Assembly: GCF_016757755.1 (NCBI RefSeq)
Contig: NZ_CP068437.1
Location: 2,604,001 to 2,668,000 of the forward strand
Reading direction: 5' to 3'
From: Shewanella sp. KX20019
GTDB lineage: Bacteria; Pseudomonadota; Gammaproteobacteria; Enterobacterales; Shewanellaceae
Length of the DNA stretch: 64,000 nucleotides
Shown: piece after piece, positions 35,694 to 45,615 of the stretch
Position numbering within the stretch: position 1 is the first letter of the stretch
Layout: every line of letters starts with the position of its first letter
The notes under the pieces: model-generated
Told to the model about the DNA's origin: nothing
Databases searched by the model: none
The model's input: the letters and a program-made list of their open reading frames with translations, nothing else
Translations under genes and position numbers: made by a program

Positions 35694-36191
35694 TCATTTA
35701 GTCATATAAAAGCAATCTTTTAGTGGTATTGCTTCGGGGTAGTCGCTTTGAACAAAGCCCAATTTTCGATATGTGTATATCGCTTGATGGTTGTGAGATA
35801 GCACGAACAGGGAACTTTGACCCACATTCAGCGTTTTAAGCCCTTTGGCATTGAGTTGCTCGATAAGGATTTTGGCAAAGCCCTTACCTCGCCATTTTGG
35901 ACTGATGACTATTCTCCCCAAATGGCATCTGTCGATTCGTCTGTAAAACTGCCCGAACCCTATAAGCTGATGAGTGTCGGATACTAACGAAAATGACGCC
36001 AATTTACTTAACGCTAAATCTTCACTGAAAGATGTCAGACTGTATGGATATCTAAAGTTAGGGCCAGCCCAATCAAACAGCGCTTGTTTGTCAGTAAACC
36101 AAGTGAGCATCTCTTCAAGGTGCTGTTCCTTAGGGCACATTAGCTGGGCGTTTACTGCATGCATCATAGCTTTAGTCTTATTACGTTTCAC
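35694..36191 (-). CDS. GNAT-family N-acetyltransferase
   Basis: About 165 residues. Acetyl-CoA-binding motif A is visible as GRIVISPKWRGKGFAKILIEQL, followed by the C-terminal SHNHQAIYTYRKLGF stretch. N-terminal motifs (DWAGPNFRYPYS) resemble RimJ/RimL-type or small-molecule acetyltransferases; the substrate is unknown. The start is uncertain: GTG 36191 is used, ATG 36167 or 36164 is possible, and neither has a clear ribosome site. Confidence 0.8.
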   Translation of the reverse strand: MKRNKTKAMMHAVNAQLMCPKEQHLEEMLTWFTDKQALFDWAGPNFRYPYSLTSFSEDLALSKLASFSLVSDTHQLIGFGQFYRRIDRCHLGRIVISPKWRGKGFAKILIEQLNAKGLKTLNVGQSSLFVLSHNHQAIYTYRKLGFVQSDYPEAIPLKDCFYMTK

Positions 36192-36262
36192 AACCGTCTA
36201 GGTATAAATTAGGCTTGCTTCTATGCTTTGAAGAGTGAATCGCAAGCCCTTCTACTGAGAAA

Positions 36263-36898
36263 TTAGTCTAAGTTTTCGGCTTCTTGTCGCACTGTCTCAA
36301 CAACCGTTTCAGGGGCTGACAAATGCTTTGAGTGATCAATGAAAATACCCTGATCGTTAACGGTTATCAGCAAGACTGGAAATGATGTGGTACCGATAAC
36401 CTCATATATTTCAGCAATCCCAGCAAGAGTTTGCTCTGCGTCACTGATCAAGCCCTCTCTAAACACCTTATTTGAAGGTGATAACTTATGGCTATCAAAA
36501 ATGGCACTAAAATCATGTTTATTGGTTAGCGGATTACCTTCAACAAAATGGGCATGCTGCAAAGCGTTTAGCACTGTCAGCATTTTATCTGGTTGTTTTG
36601 TTTCTAACCAGGCCATTAGATTGGCGACTTTTGTTGCATCTTTTGGACTGTTTGCATAACGAATATGCTCCCTACCGAACTTAACTTTCGAGAGGTTTTT
36701 TATGGTATCTACCTGCTCAAGACCCGCACTATCGGTTCCATCAAAGTGGCTGCAATGTAAAAGGTGCAGATTCATTTTAGGGAAAGCTTCACTTAGCGCG
36801 TTGACGAGCGGAGTTGCTGCATAGCTCCAAGGGCAGTGACTGTCATAAATAAAATACAGAGCAAGTTGGGCGTCGTTTAGTTTTGTATCGTTGTTCAT
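36263..36898 (-). CDS. DsbA-family (FrnE-like) thioredoxin-fold protein
   Basis: 211 residues with the DsbA-like arrangement: the active-site segment DSHCPWSYAATPLV near residues 20-30, a helical insertion, and the cis-Pro loop TTSFPVLLI near 170. The motif is CPWS rather than CxxC, so it has only one redox-active Cys and cannot form the usual disulfide. That fits isomerase, glutathione-linked or peroxidase-type members better than an oxidase. No signal peptide, so it is cytoplasmic. Confidence 0.82.
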   Translation of the reverse strand: MNNDTKLNDAQLALYFIYDSHCPWSYAATPLVNALSEAFPKMNLHLLHCSHFDGTDSAGLEQVDTIKNLSKVKFGREHIRYANSPKDATKVANLMAWLETKQPDKMLTVLNALQHAHFVEGNPLTNKHDFSAIFDSHKLSPSNKVFREGLISDAEQTLAGIAEIYEVIGTTSFPVLLITVNDQGIFIDHSKHLSAPETVVETVRQEAENLD

Positions 36899-37269
36899 TT
36901 ACTTCAATCTTGATATTGATAAGTGAGTTTTGATCCTAAGAGGTTTTCAACTTTATATCAATTGTCCAAGTGGCTAAAAAGTAATTTTTGTCGATTTGTT
37001 GTCTTCTCTCTACAAATTAATCTGCGAGTTATTGATTGCAGGCTACTTACTAGCCCTATTCCACAAATGATTAACGGCCACTTGACGGTGTCAAATCGAT
37101 ACCAAGGTAGAGCAAAGGCGATCAACATCATAGTTTAGCGATAAGTTAATCATGTTCCGTAGCCAAGGCATTATGCAGCCTCTAAAATTATTACACTGCT
37201 ACTTCAAAACTGTGTATTACTTGCCAGTTTGAATATCCTAGTCAAACATGTTTTAGGTTGAATTATACT
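36899..37269. other. Intergenic region without recognised gene
   Basis: 371 bp between the divergent DsbA-like and U32 genes. A 71-codon frame at 36923-37138 lacks a ribosome site and protein-like character. Promoters for both neighbours must lie here, but I cannot place them. Confidence 0.4.
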
Positions 37270-39582
37270 GTGAGAAAAATTGAGTTGTTGGCACCGGGTG
37301 GTGATATTGAATCAATAAAGGCGGCTATTGTTGCTGGGGCTGATGCTGTTTATTGCGGTCTTGATAATTTTAATGCGAGAAAGCGTGCTGAAAACCTAAA
37401 CTTTGAACAGTTGTGCGGATTATTGAGGGTCGCTCATCAGCATAATTGCGAACTATTTTTAACGCTGAATATTATTGTCTTAGAGCACGAACTCCCCGCG
37501 CTGTTTAAACTACTCAACCAACTGGTCAATACCGACATTGATGGTGTCATTGTACAAGATCTTGGTGTTTTTGAGATTATTTCTCGTTTTTACCCAAGTC
37601 TACAGCTTCATGCCTCTACCCAGTTAACAACGCATAATAGTGGACAGCTTGAATTTCTGAAGAAGATGGCAGCGACTAGAGCAAACCTGTCTAGAGAGTT
37701 GAACCTTAAAGAGATCACTGAGTTGTCGAGCACCGCTCATCAACTAGAGATGCTAACGGAAGTGTTTGTGCATGGGTCTAATTGTATCGGTTTTTCAGGG
37801 GTTTGCTATTTTAGTTCTGCACATGGTGGTAATTCCGGAAACCGTGGTCGTTGCAGTCAGCCCTGCAGAGATCAATATCAACGCACCGAAGTTGGCGCTG
37901 ATTTCCCACTTAACATGAAAGACAATTCTGCTTTTGATGATCTTGAGAGCCTCATTAATGCCGGTGTTGATTCCTTAAAAGTTGAAGGCCGGATTAAGAA
38001 GTCTCATTACGTGCATAGCGTTATTAGCACCTGGCGTCAGCAACTGACCAACCTGCAACAGCAGCAAACATTGTCAAAAGATAAAACTGCGCTATACACG
38101 GTGTTTAACCGCGATTTCACCAACGGCTACCTAACGGGCTCTGTAGGCAAAGAGATGTATATAGATAACCCAAGAGATAACGCAGTACAGCACTTTAGTG
38201 CATTAGAGGCCAATGGTGAAACTCCTGACGTTGACGTGATTAAAGTGGTAAAGCAACGTCTTTATGATGAGAAAACACTGATCATTGATTCGGTCACTGA
38301 GCAGATCAAAACGCTCAATATTAACAAGCCTGAAATCACACTAGAAATTAGCGGCAGTATTGGTGCACCGCTTTTGATTAATGTCTTTATTGCGGCTAGT
38401 GATACCCCTAGTTTCAGCGTGTTATCAACAAGCTTTTTAACTGCGGCAGATAAATATTATTTGTCTGCCGAAGAGCTAACGAGTCGATTCGCGAGTCTAA
38501 ACTCTTTCAAACACAGTTTAAAGGCGGTTAATTGCGCCGATCTTGCGAGTGATATCCATCTTTCATTTAAAGAACTGACTCAGATGAAAATGGCCATAGT
38601 TACCTTTTTAAACGGCAATAAAGCGCTGCATAAGCCAATTGAGTTCAGTGAGATCCGTAAACAACGGCTCGCGATTACAACCCAGCAAATACAAGATACT
38701 GCTGCTAGAACAACGACACTATCTGTTTTGATTGGTAACCGGAAAGATCTCGCATTATATCAACAAGTAAAGCAGCTAAGTGAGACTGAAAACATTAGCT
38801 TCTATTATGCAGTACCTGACTCAATTGCCGCAGAACAACAGAAGTTAACGGCGCTATTCAACGCAAACCCTGAGCTGACGCCTTGGTTTGGCTCAATTGT
38901 AATGCAATGCGACTTTGTTGCAGTAGAGCAACTGCTTAATCATATTCCGCAAACACTTATAGCGACCAACAATAGTGGTATTGGACATACGGCACATAAG
39001 CTTGGGATCTCCTGGATTGCCGGCCCCCACCTCAACACCAGTAACTCATTTAGTCTCGACAGTTTGAAAAAGGTCGGTTGCGTTGGGGCATTTATCTCTA
39101 ATGAACTGAATGCCAAACAGATAAAGGCGATAAATCCGTCGAAGAATTTCAGTTTGCATTACAGTGCATTGCATCCGATATTACTGATGACTAGTCGGCA
39201 ATGTTTGTTCTTACAATCATCAGGTTGCGATAAATCGATTATGGACAGTGAGTGCTTATCGGTTTGTAAAAAACATACAAGCATTACTAATGTCAAAGAG
39301 ATTGACTTTATCGTTGATAAAAAGAGGCGCGAGCACAATAACTTGTTTGGTGCCGAGCACTTTTTCAACCCCGAGATTATTGAGGATTTACCGAATAAAT
39401 TCGCATCTATTTTGTTGGATCTGCGCGCTATAGCAACACAGAGTCAATTTCTTTGGCCAAAAGTAGATCTCGTTAGTGCTGTTAATCAATTACTGAACTC
39501 AGGTGCTACGCCAGAAAAAGTAAATGCTCTTTACCAAGCGCTTTCTGTTTCTACTCGGGTTCAATATTTGAAAGGTTTGTAA
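37270..39582 (+). CDS. U32-family protein (peptidase U32/RlhA-like)
   Basis: About 770 residues. The U32 TIM-barrel-like core begins MRKIELLAPGGDIESIKAAI and contains GADAVYCGLDNFNAR. The family Cys cluster follows in SNCIGFSGVCYF and NRGRCSQPCRDQ, plus NMKDNSAFDDL and VDSLKVEGRIK. U32 proteins such as RlhA, TrhP and UbiU/V use an Fe-S cluster to hydroxylate RNA or ubiquinone precursors with prephenate. Extra C-terminal Cys (RQCLF, SGCDK, CLSVCKK) may add ligands. RlhA is the closest named relative by motif, but orthology is not proven. GTG 37270 is favoured over TTG 37258, which sits too close to tagg. Confidence 0.87.
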   Translation: MRKIELLAPGGDIESIKAAIVAGADAVYCGLDNFNARKRAENLNFEQLCGLLRVAHQHNCELFLTLNIIVLEHELPALFKLLNQLVNTDIDGVIVQDLGVFEIISRFYPSLQLHASTQLTTHNSGQLEFLKKMAATRANLSRELNLKEITELSSTAHQLEMLTEVFVHGSNCIGFSGVCYFSSAHGGNSGNRGRCSQPCRDQYQRTEVGADFPLNMKDNSAFDDLESLINAGVDSLKVEGRIKKSHYVHSVISTWRQQLTNLQQQQTLSKDKTALYTVFNRDFTNGYLTGSVGKEMYIDNPRDNAVQHFSALEANGETPDVDVIKVVKQRLYDEKTLIIDSVTEQIKTLNINKPEITLEISGSIGAPLLINVFIAASDTPSFSVLSTSFLTAADKYYLSAEELTSRFASLNSFKHSLKAVNCADLASDIHLSFKELTQMKMAIVTFLNGNKALHKPIEFSEIRKQRLAITTQQIQDTAARTTTLSVLIGNRKDLALYQQVKQLSETENISFYYAVPDSIAAEQQKLTALFNANPELTPWFGSIVMQCDFVAVEQLLNHIPQTLIATNNSGIGHTAHKLGISWIAGPHLNTSNSFSLDSLKKVGCVGAFISNELNAKQIKAINPSKNFSLHYSALHPILLMTSRQCLFLQSSGCDKSIMDSECLSVCKKHTSITNVKEIDFIVDKKRREHNNLFGAEHFFNPEIIEDLPNKFASILLDLRAIATQSQFLWPKVDLVSAVNQLLNSGATPEKVNALYQALSVSTRVQYLKGL

Positions 39583-39893
39583 GCTTTTTTGGCTTTGTTA
39601 CACCATTTTTAACTTAATGGTTAAGCTAATATCTATATTGCCCCTGACACCTGGTTGATGTTTTGGGGCGGGTATCAATATAATCGTCTATTTTTCACGC
39701 ATACTTAGACTGGTTACTCCAGAATAAAACATCAACTTTTTATTTTTAATAAAATCACCAAGCCAATTTTGACTATTTATACAGCACTTAAGCGTGCATA
39801 TAGGTGATTTTACTCATTATTATCAATTTTTTGCGGATAAATGCTATCTAACTGTATAGAGTGGAATTATTAACCGTCATAAGAGGAACGACT
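39583..39893. other. Intergenic region without recognised gene
   Basis: 311 bp. A ctcc-poor, AT-rich stretch before the Lon-like gene; the ribosome site aagagga at its right end is the only element I can assign. Confidence 0.4.
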
Positions 39894-42287
39894 ATGCCAA
39901 TAACACCTCTCAGCAGTGACCAGCTATATAGAACCTCAAGACTTAACCAGCTTGCATCTAACTGTAAATCAACTAAGCATTTAGAGCCACTAGACAAAAT
40001 AGTTGGCCAAGAAAGAGCTCAGCAAGCTGTTGAATTCGCACTATCGATGAAAGAAAAAGGCTACAACATCTATGCACTAGGCCGTAATGGACTAGGCAAA
40101 CGTACTATGGTGTTACGCCACCTTAGCCGTCAAAAAGAAAAGGCCAATGGGCGTACGCTGTTTGATTGGTGCTATGTCGTTAATTTTGACGATACCCGCA
40201 ACCCTAAAGTACTTAAGCTCCCTGCGGGGAGTGGGCTTGAATTTAAAAAACAGATAGAAAAATTAATGCTCAAATTGTCTAAGGGTCTGCCTTTGGCTTT
40301 TGATAATGAAATGTATTTTTCTCGTGCTGATAAGCTAAAGAATCAACTAGCGGCAAAGCAGGAAGAAGCGTTAGTGTTGCTGACAGAAGAAGCCAAAAAG
40401 CAAAGCATTAGTTTATCTATTTCGCCCCAGGGAAATTATGAGTTGGTCGCGCTTGACGGTGAAGAGCCACATAGCGAAGAAAGCTACCTAATGCTTTCGA
40501 TGAAAAAGCGAGATGCGCTGCAAGCAGCCATTAGCTCACTTGAAGCAAAACTTCGCGCTATCGTAAGACAGATAACGGTTTGGGAAGACGAGTATTCTGA
40601 AAAACAGCAAAAGCATGATGAACAAGTCGCCGAAGAAGTTTTGTCACTGGTCTTTACTACGTTAAAAGAGGCTTATAAAGATCAAGCAAATGTGAAAGCG
40701 TATATAAAGGCGATGCACAAGGATATCCTGGACAATCTCGATATCTTTCTTGAGGAGAGTGAAGAGCAAGCGGCCCTCGCCTACGCATCTATGAGCAAGA
40801 AAATGCCACGGCGTTACCAAATTAACGTGCTAGTAGCCCAGGAGTCGCCCTATCAGCCGATAATTGTTGAAGAGACCCCTAATTACCACACTATTTTCGG
40901 TTACGTAGAAACTGCGACTTACAAGGGAACGGTATTTACTGATTTCTCCTTGATCCGCCCAGGTAGTTTGCACAAAGCCAATGGCGGCGTATTGATGATA
41001 GATGCCGTTAAAGTGCTGGAGCATCCTTATGTGTGGGATGGTCTTAAACGTGCTTTGCGCTCTCGCAAGCTAAGTTTGACCTCTCTTGAACGGGAAGTAA
41101 CGCTGTCTGGTGCGATTTCACTTGATCCTGAAGCGATACCGTTAGATGTTAAAATTATACTGTTTGGCGACTTTGCCACATACAAGCTATTGCAGCAGTA
41201 TGACGCCGAGTTTACCGAGCTATTTAGAGTGACTGCGGACTTTGAAGATAGCATGCCGCGAACAGATGACTCAGAGAGCCACTACGCGCAGTTTATCTCT
41301 AGTATAGTCCATAGCAATAAGATGCTTCATTGCGATCGTAAAGCGATAGGTCGGATAATTGAGTTTAGCTCTCGTCAAGCCGACGATCAGAATATGCTGT
41401 CGTTACACTCAGTTGATATAGCCAATTTGCTTAGAGAAGCAAATTACTGCGCTCGTGCAGTCAATTCAAATATGATCCGTACCAGTCATGTTGAACAGGC
41501 ATTGATTAACAAAGAGCAGCGTATATGTCGTGCCAAAGACGATTACATGCAAAGCTTTATTAATGGCACCACGCTAATGACCACAGTCGGTAAAAAAACC
41601 GGACAAGTTAATGCGCTATCAGTGATGTCGACGACAGATTATCAATTTGGTTCGCCGAGTCGTATTACCGCAACGACCTCTTTTGGTGAGGGACGGGTTT
41701 TTGATATCGAGCGCACAGTTGAACTCAGCGGTAGCATTCACTCTAAAGGGGTGATGATTTTAACCGCTTATATTGCATCCATCTTGGGTAAAACAGACAA
41801 AATTCCGCTGTCGACCCACCTTACATTTGAGCAATCATATGGTGGTGTTGATGGTGATAGCGCGACTATGGCAGAACTGTGTGCGATGTTATCGTCATTT
41901 GCTAACCAGCCAATTAGACAAGATATTGCCATTACCGGTTCAATGAACCAGTTTGGTGAATCCCAGCCCATTGGCGGTGTAAACGAGAAAATAGAAGGTT
42001 TCTTCGATGTATGTAAAATTAAAGGGCGCAAGAATAGCCAAGGTGTCATCATTCCTGCTGCTAATGTTCACAATTTGATGCTGAGAGCCGATATTGTCGA
42101 TGCCGTTAAGAAAGGTAAGTTTCATATCTGGGCCATCGAGCATGTAGATCAAGCCATTGAACTACTGACAGAGATGGAGGTGGGTAAAGCAGATAAGCAA
42201 GGAGACTATCATCCTAACAGTTTATTGGGTAAAGCCCAGTTAAGGCTTAAGTCGCTTTACAAAAAAGTCATAAATCTGAGTAATTGA
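39894..42287 (+). CDS. Lon-like AAA+ protease (LonC/YcbZ type)
   Basis: 797 residues. A degenerate ATPase region has GRNGLGKRT as the Walker A equivalent near residue 60 and a long coiled-coil insertion (about 140-270). A second AAA-type stretch reads HKANGGVLMIDAVKVL. The C-terminal Lon protease domain carries a Ser656/Lys699 dyad (GVDGDSATMAEL and GGVNEKIEGFFDVC). The 43-residue spacing equals that in E. coli Lon (S679/K722). Unlike Lon it lacks the substrate-binding LAN domain. ATG 39894 follows aagagga. Substrates are unknown. A strong terminator follows. Confidence 0.92.
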   Translation: MPITPLSSDQLYRTSRLNQLASNCKSTKHLEPLDKIVGQERAQQAVEFALSMKEKGYNIYALGRNGLGKRTMVLRHLSRQKEKANGRTLFDWCYVVNFDDTRNPKVLKLPAGSGLEFKKQIEKLMLKLSKGLPLAFDNEMYFSRADKLKNQLAAKQEEALVLLTEEAKKQSISLSISPQGNYELVALDGEEPHSEESYLMLSMKKRDALQAAISSLEAKLRAIVRQITVWEDEYSEKQQKHDEQVAEEVLSLVFTTLKEAYKDQANVKAYIKAMHKDILDNLDIFLEESEEQAALAYASMSKKMPRRYQINVLVAQESPYQPIIVEETPNYHTIFGYVETATYKGTVFTDFSLIRPGSLHKANGGVLMIDAVKVLEHPYVWDGLKRALRSRKLSLTSLEREVTLSGAISLDPEAIPLDVKIILFGDFATYKLLQQYDAEFTELFRVTADFEDSMPRTDDSESHYAQFISSIVHSNKMLHCDRKAIGRIIEFSSRQADDQNMLSLHSVDIANLLREANYCARAVNSNMIRTSHVEQALINKEQRICRAKDDYMQSFINGTTLMTTVGKKTGQVNALSVMSTTDYQFGSPSRITATTSFGEGRVFDIERTVELSGSIHSKGVMILTAYIASILGKTDKIPLSTHLTFEQSYGGVDGDSATMAELCAMLSSFANQPIRQDIAITGSMNQFGESQPIGGVNEKIEGFFDVCKIKGRKNSQGVIIPAANVHNLMLRADIVDAVKKGKFHIWAIEHVDQAIELLTEMEVGKADKQGDYHPNSLLGKAQLRLKSLYKKVINLSN

Positions 42288-42296
42288 TTTACGATC

Positions 42297-42326
42297 AAAA
42301 AGGCCGAACATTTGTTCGGCCTTTTT
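42297..42326. terminator. Bidirectional terminator, Lon-like gene / ppaC
   Basis: A 10-bp stem (aggccgaaca / tgttcggcct) with a 2-nt loop is flanked by A-run and T-run, between convergent genes. Confidence 0.92.
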
Positions 42327-42341
42327 GTTTAGCAGTTGCGT

Positions 42342-43262
42342 TTAAGCAAATACAGCTTGTAGTGGCGGTACCACTTGCTTTTTACGGCTAAGCACGCCAT
42401 CTAGCCACACTTTACCGTCGCTCGATGGCTTATCGTAAGCAGATTCAATAATTGCGACGTCATCACTGACGATAAGCATTTCTGACCCCTCTTTCATGAT
42501 ATCTGTGAGTAGCAACAATACGCTGTGGCGATTGCCTTCGGCCTTTAATGCTCCAATGTCAGCAGCTAAACTGGCTTTGATGTCATCAAATACTGCTAAG
42601 TCAATCACTTCAAGTTGACCGATACCGATAAGGTTACCGTTCATATTGAAGTCTTTAAAATCACGTAGAACAAGATCACGTGCTGGAGTGCCTTCAACTG
42701 CAGACTTAACTCTAAACATGTCCATGCCGAGTTCTTTAAAGTCTTCAATCCCGGCAATGTCTGCGAGAGCTTCAACACACTTAATATCAGCGGTGGTACA
42801 GGTTGGTGATTTAAAGATGACCGTATCACTTAGGATGGCGCACATCATAATGCCTGCAATCGCTTTTGGAATTTCGACATTATAAAAATCATACATCATT
42901 TTAATAATAGTGTTACTGCAGCCTACTGGACGGATCCAGCACTCTAGCGGTGTCGATGTGGTTAGGTCGCCCAATTTATGGTGATCAACAATACCAACAA
43001 TTGTTGCTTCTGCGATATCATCTGGTGCTTGGGTAAGCTCTGAGTGATCGACAATATACACCTCTTCGCCAGCATAGCTCATCTTAAGTTCCGGTGCATC
43101 AAAACCAAATTTGTCTAAAATAAATGCTGTTTCCGGTGATAGTTCACCTAAACGAGAAGCAATAGAGGCTTCTCCAATTTGGTTTCTTAGATGTGCTAGT
43201 GCAATTGCACCACAAATTGAATCTGAATCTGGGATTTTGTGGCCCACGACATAAACTGGCAT
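42342..43262 (-). CDS. ppaC: Manganese-dependent inorganic pyrophosphatase
   Basis: A 306-residue class II (DHH family) pyrophosphatase hydrolysing PPi to phosphate. It starts MPVYVVGHKIPDSDSICGA, where HxPDxD is the first metal site, and contains the VGIVDHHKLGD DHH motif. The C-terminal DHHA2 part ends LSRKKQVVP, the SRKKQ active-site motif. Full length. Many bacteria, including Shewanella and Vibrio, carry this enzyme in addition to the class I Ppa. Confidence 0.95.
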   Translation of the reverse strand: MPVYVVGHKIPDSDSICGAIALAHLRNQIGEASIASRLGELSPETAFILDKFGFDAPELKMSYAGEEVYIVDHSELTQAPDDIAEATIVGIVDHHKLGDLTTSTPLECWIRPVGCSNTIIKMMYDFYNVEIPKAIAGIMMCAILSDTVIFKSPTCTTADIKCVEALADIAGIEDFKELGMDMFRVKSAVEGTPARDLVLRDFKDFNMNGNLIGIGQLEVIDLAVFDDIKASLAADIGALKAEGNRHSVLLLLTDIMKEGSEMLIVSDDVAIIESAYDKPSSDGKVWLDGVLSRKKQVVPPLQAVFA

Positions 43263-43588
43263 AAATTACGCTCTCCTTTAATTTTCGGCGATTTTATCAA
43301 ACTTTTTGCCAATGAGGAATTAGCAAAAAGGTCGAATACGCCCTTCATACTCTAATATACTCCTTTTTAAGCCAGACTACCTAGTTGTGCGCTTGGAGTG
43401 ATAGTCTAATGCGTAAAGTCGAACCTGCGACATCAGCAAGATAGTTTGCTGATGTTGCGACATATTAGCCAAAAAAGGCCTTTATATGCCATATTGAGGT
43501 GGAGTTAAGCTTTGTATATATCAAAGCGCTCTATTTTGCTGTATAAGCATGCGTCCTATTACACTTTTTACACTAGAGCTTGGTACCG
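43263..43588. other. Intergenic region with a long hairpin
   Basis: 326 bp between divergent ppaC and the SEC-C gene. It contains a 13-bp stem at 43427-43458 (CATCAGCAA / TTGCTGATG core, extended by four pairs with one G-T; loop gatagt). No T-run follows on either strand, so it is not a standard terminator and could be a transcription factor site or an RNA structure. Confidence 0.5.
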
Positions 43589-43924
43589 ATGTCAGACAAA
43601 TTTTTTTTTAAAGGTCGTAAAACCCCTAAACCGAAACATGAAAGTTATGGATTCAACACTAAACGTGTCGCCAAGCTAGGTACCGACGTAAACCCTCTTG
43701 TTTTATCGGTTCAAAGTGAGCAACGCCTAAAAGAGATAAACCTGTTACTGTCTGACAATCTACTTGTTGGTAAGGTCACGATTGACGCTTCAACAGAAGA
43801 GAACGTTATCGATTTGATGGGTATTCTTAATAAACCAGTAACGACCCGTTTTGAAAAACTGCCTAATCGAAATGAACCGTGTCCATGTGGCAGCGGTAAA
43901 AAATATAAGAAGTGCTGTGTCTAA
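43589..43924 (+). CDS. SEC-C motif (metal-binding) protein, PBPRA1643 family
   Basis: 111 residues. The N terminus is basic (MSDKFFFKGRKTPKPKHESYGFNTKR). The C terminus is a SEC-C zinc motif, PNRNEPCPCGSGKKYKKCC, as at the end of SecA. This combination fits the SWIM/SEC-C PBPRA1643 family of marine gammaproteobacteria; function unknown. ATG 43589 gives the family start; an upstream in-frame TTG is unlikely. A hairpin at 43979-44003 ends the unit. Confidence 0.83.
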   Translation: MSDKFFFKGRKTPKPKHESYGFNTKRVAKLGTDVNPLVLSVQSEQRLKEINLLLSDNLLVGKVTIDASTEENVIDLMGILNKPVTTRFEKLPNRNEPCPCGSGKKYKKCCV

Positions 43925-43978
43925 TCCAAGCAACGAAGCTGTTTAGTGACGCACTTTTTAACGATATTTAGTGTTACT

Positions 43979-44003
43979 AGTGAAGGATGCAAGGTCCTTC
44001 ACT
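43979..44003 (+). terminator. Hairpin, probable terminator after SEC-C gene
   Basis: A 9-bp perfect stem AGTGAAGGA / TCCTTCACT with a 7-nt loop, followed by gtcttatt, a weak T-tract. The rest of the 498-bp gap 43925-44422 shows no gene and presumably holds the efflux promoter. Confidence 0.6.
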
Positions 44004-44422
44004 GTCTTATTTGCTTGTCACTATAATGAAAATAACCCTACTACATCGCTAGTTTCATAAGCCCTTACTTGTCGCTGTAATTGTGTTTGTTACATTTTTG
44101 AGCATTTAAAACTGCCATTGACACAGTTGCCGTACCACATAAAAACCACATAAACCCTAAGCACAAGCTCAGCACTTTTCTGTATGTGCTTGTAATGATT
44201 GGCTATTGTATACCATTTATTTTGGCTAAAACAAAGGTAAGTCAAAACCGCTCTATTAATAGTGTGAATCATCGAAACACAAGTTTACATAATCCCGCTG
44301 TTACATTTCCCTACATCCATTAACATACACTCAAAATAATAGTTAGATTTTTGTTTAACCATTTGAGTTGTCGGTTAGAAAAGAGATGAGTGTTGGGCTC
44401 GATTCAACAAGAGGATGTGTTC

Positions 44423-45613
44423 GTGGCTACAAAAAAACAGATAATTTTACCCGTGGTAGTGATTGCTCTAGGTGTTGTAGGATTCATTGGAATGGCGGCA
44501 CTTAAAAAGCCACCAGAAGAGAAACCAGAAATAGATACAACACCCTTAGTGTCTGTACAAACCGTCGAAATTAAACCAATGGATTTTTCAGTCAACTCAT
44601 ATGGTGTTGTTGCCGCTAAGTATGAAACGGAACTTGTATCTCAGGTTAGTGGCGAAATTGTATTCCTATCGGAAAAGTTCGTTCGCGGTGGATTCGTTAA
44701 AAAAGGTGATGTCTTAGCTAAAATAGACCCAAGTGATTATGATGCAGCCCTAATTGATGCACAAGCCAGTATGGCATCAGCACGAGCTACCCTAGTTCAG
44801 GAAGAAGCCTTTGGTAAAGTTGCTGAAGCTGAGTGGAAACGCATTAAAGATGGAGTTCCGACAGAACTCAGTCTGCGTAAACCACAACTAGCCCAAGAGA
44901 TCGCCAAGCTAAACTCCTCTGAAGCAGGCCTAAAGCGTGCAAAGCGTAATGTTGAACGTACCGTTATTAAAGCGCCTTATGATGCGCTTATTGAAGCGCG
45001 CAATATTGGCCTAGGCTCATATGTCAGTATGGGGAGCAAAATTGGTAAAGTGTTTAGCACTGATGATGCTGAGATAAGATTGCCTATCGCCGATAAAGAG
45101 CTGCAGTTTTTACATGACAAAGGTAAATACGCTCAAGTGTTGCTTAAAGGCGAATTTGCCGGCCAGCCTCAAGTCTGGAAAGCTAAAATAGTTCGTAGTG
45201 AAGGGGTTATTGATAGTCGTAGTCGCATGACCTATTTGGTTGCCGAAGTATCTGATCCCTATGGACTGACGTCAAATACCAGTGAACTTAGATATGGAAC
45301 GTATGTCACCGCTAGTATTGAAGGATTGCATGCTGGTCAAGTTACTGAGGTCGCACGCCATTTAGTGATTAACAACCAAGTTGCTGTTTTGGATGATGAC
45401 AACAAGCTGAGATATAAAGACGTCAACATTGTTCGTCAAATTGGCTCGAAAGTTATCATCACAGATGGTTTAGATGCTGGAATGAATCTTATTACTTCAG
45501 CGCTTGATTATCCTATTGAAGGGATGCAGTTAGCACTGCCTAAGGAAAAGTCATTAGGCGATGACGATTCTGATCCACAACCGACGCAGATAGCGATGGG
45601 CGAAAAGGAATAG
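44423..45613 (+). CDS. RND efflux periplasmic adaptor (membrane fusion protein)
   Basis: 396 residues of the HlyD/AcrA-type adaptor family. It has an N-terminal membrane anchor (KKQIILPVVVIALGVVGFIG), a biotinyl-lipoyl-like half (SGEIVFLSEKFVRGGFVKKGDVLAKIDPSDY), a helical hairpin (about 110-170) and a second half (RTVIKAPYDALIEARNIGLGSYV). It links the inner membrane pump to an outer membrane channel. The GTG at 44423 is chosen because aagagga lies about 8 nt upstream. The pump gene follows after 2 nt. No outer membrane factor is encoded here. Confidence 0.92.
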   Translation: MATKKQIILPVVVIALGVVGFIGMAALKKPPEEKPEIDTTPLVSVQTVEIKPMDFSVNSYGVVAAKYETELVSQVSGEIVFLSEKFVRGGFVKKGDVLAKIDPSDYDAALIDAQASMASARATLVQEEAFGKVAEAEWKRIKDGVPTELSLRKPQLAQEIAKLNSSEAGLKRAKRNVERTVIKAPYDALIEARNIGLGSYVSMGSKIGKVFSTDDAEIRLPIADKELQFLHDKGKYAQVLLKGEFAGQPQVWKAKIVRSEGVIDSRSRMTYLVAEVSDPYGLTSNTSELRYGTYVTASIEGLHAGQVTEVARHLVINNQVAVLDDDNKLRYKDVNIVRQIGSKVIITDGLDAGMNLITSALDYPIEGMQLALPKEKSLGDDDSDPQPTQIAMGEKE

Positions 45614-45615
45614 TC

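Noticed and set aside
36923..37138. 71-codon plus-strand frame upstream of the U32 gene
   Set aside because: No ribosome site and no protein-like features; lies in a promoter region.
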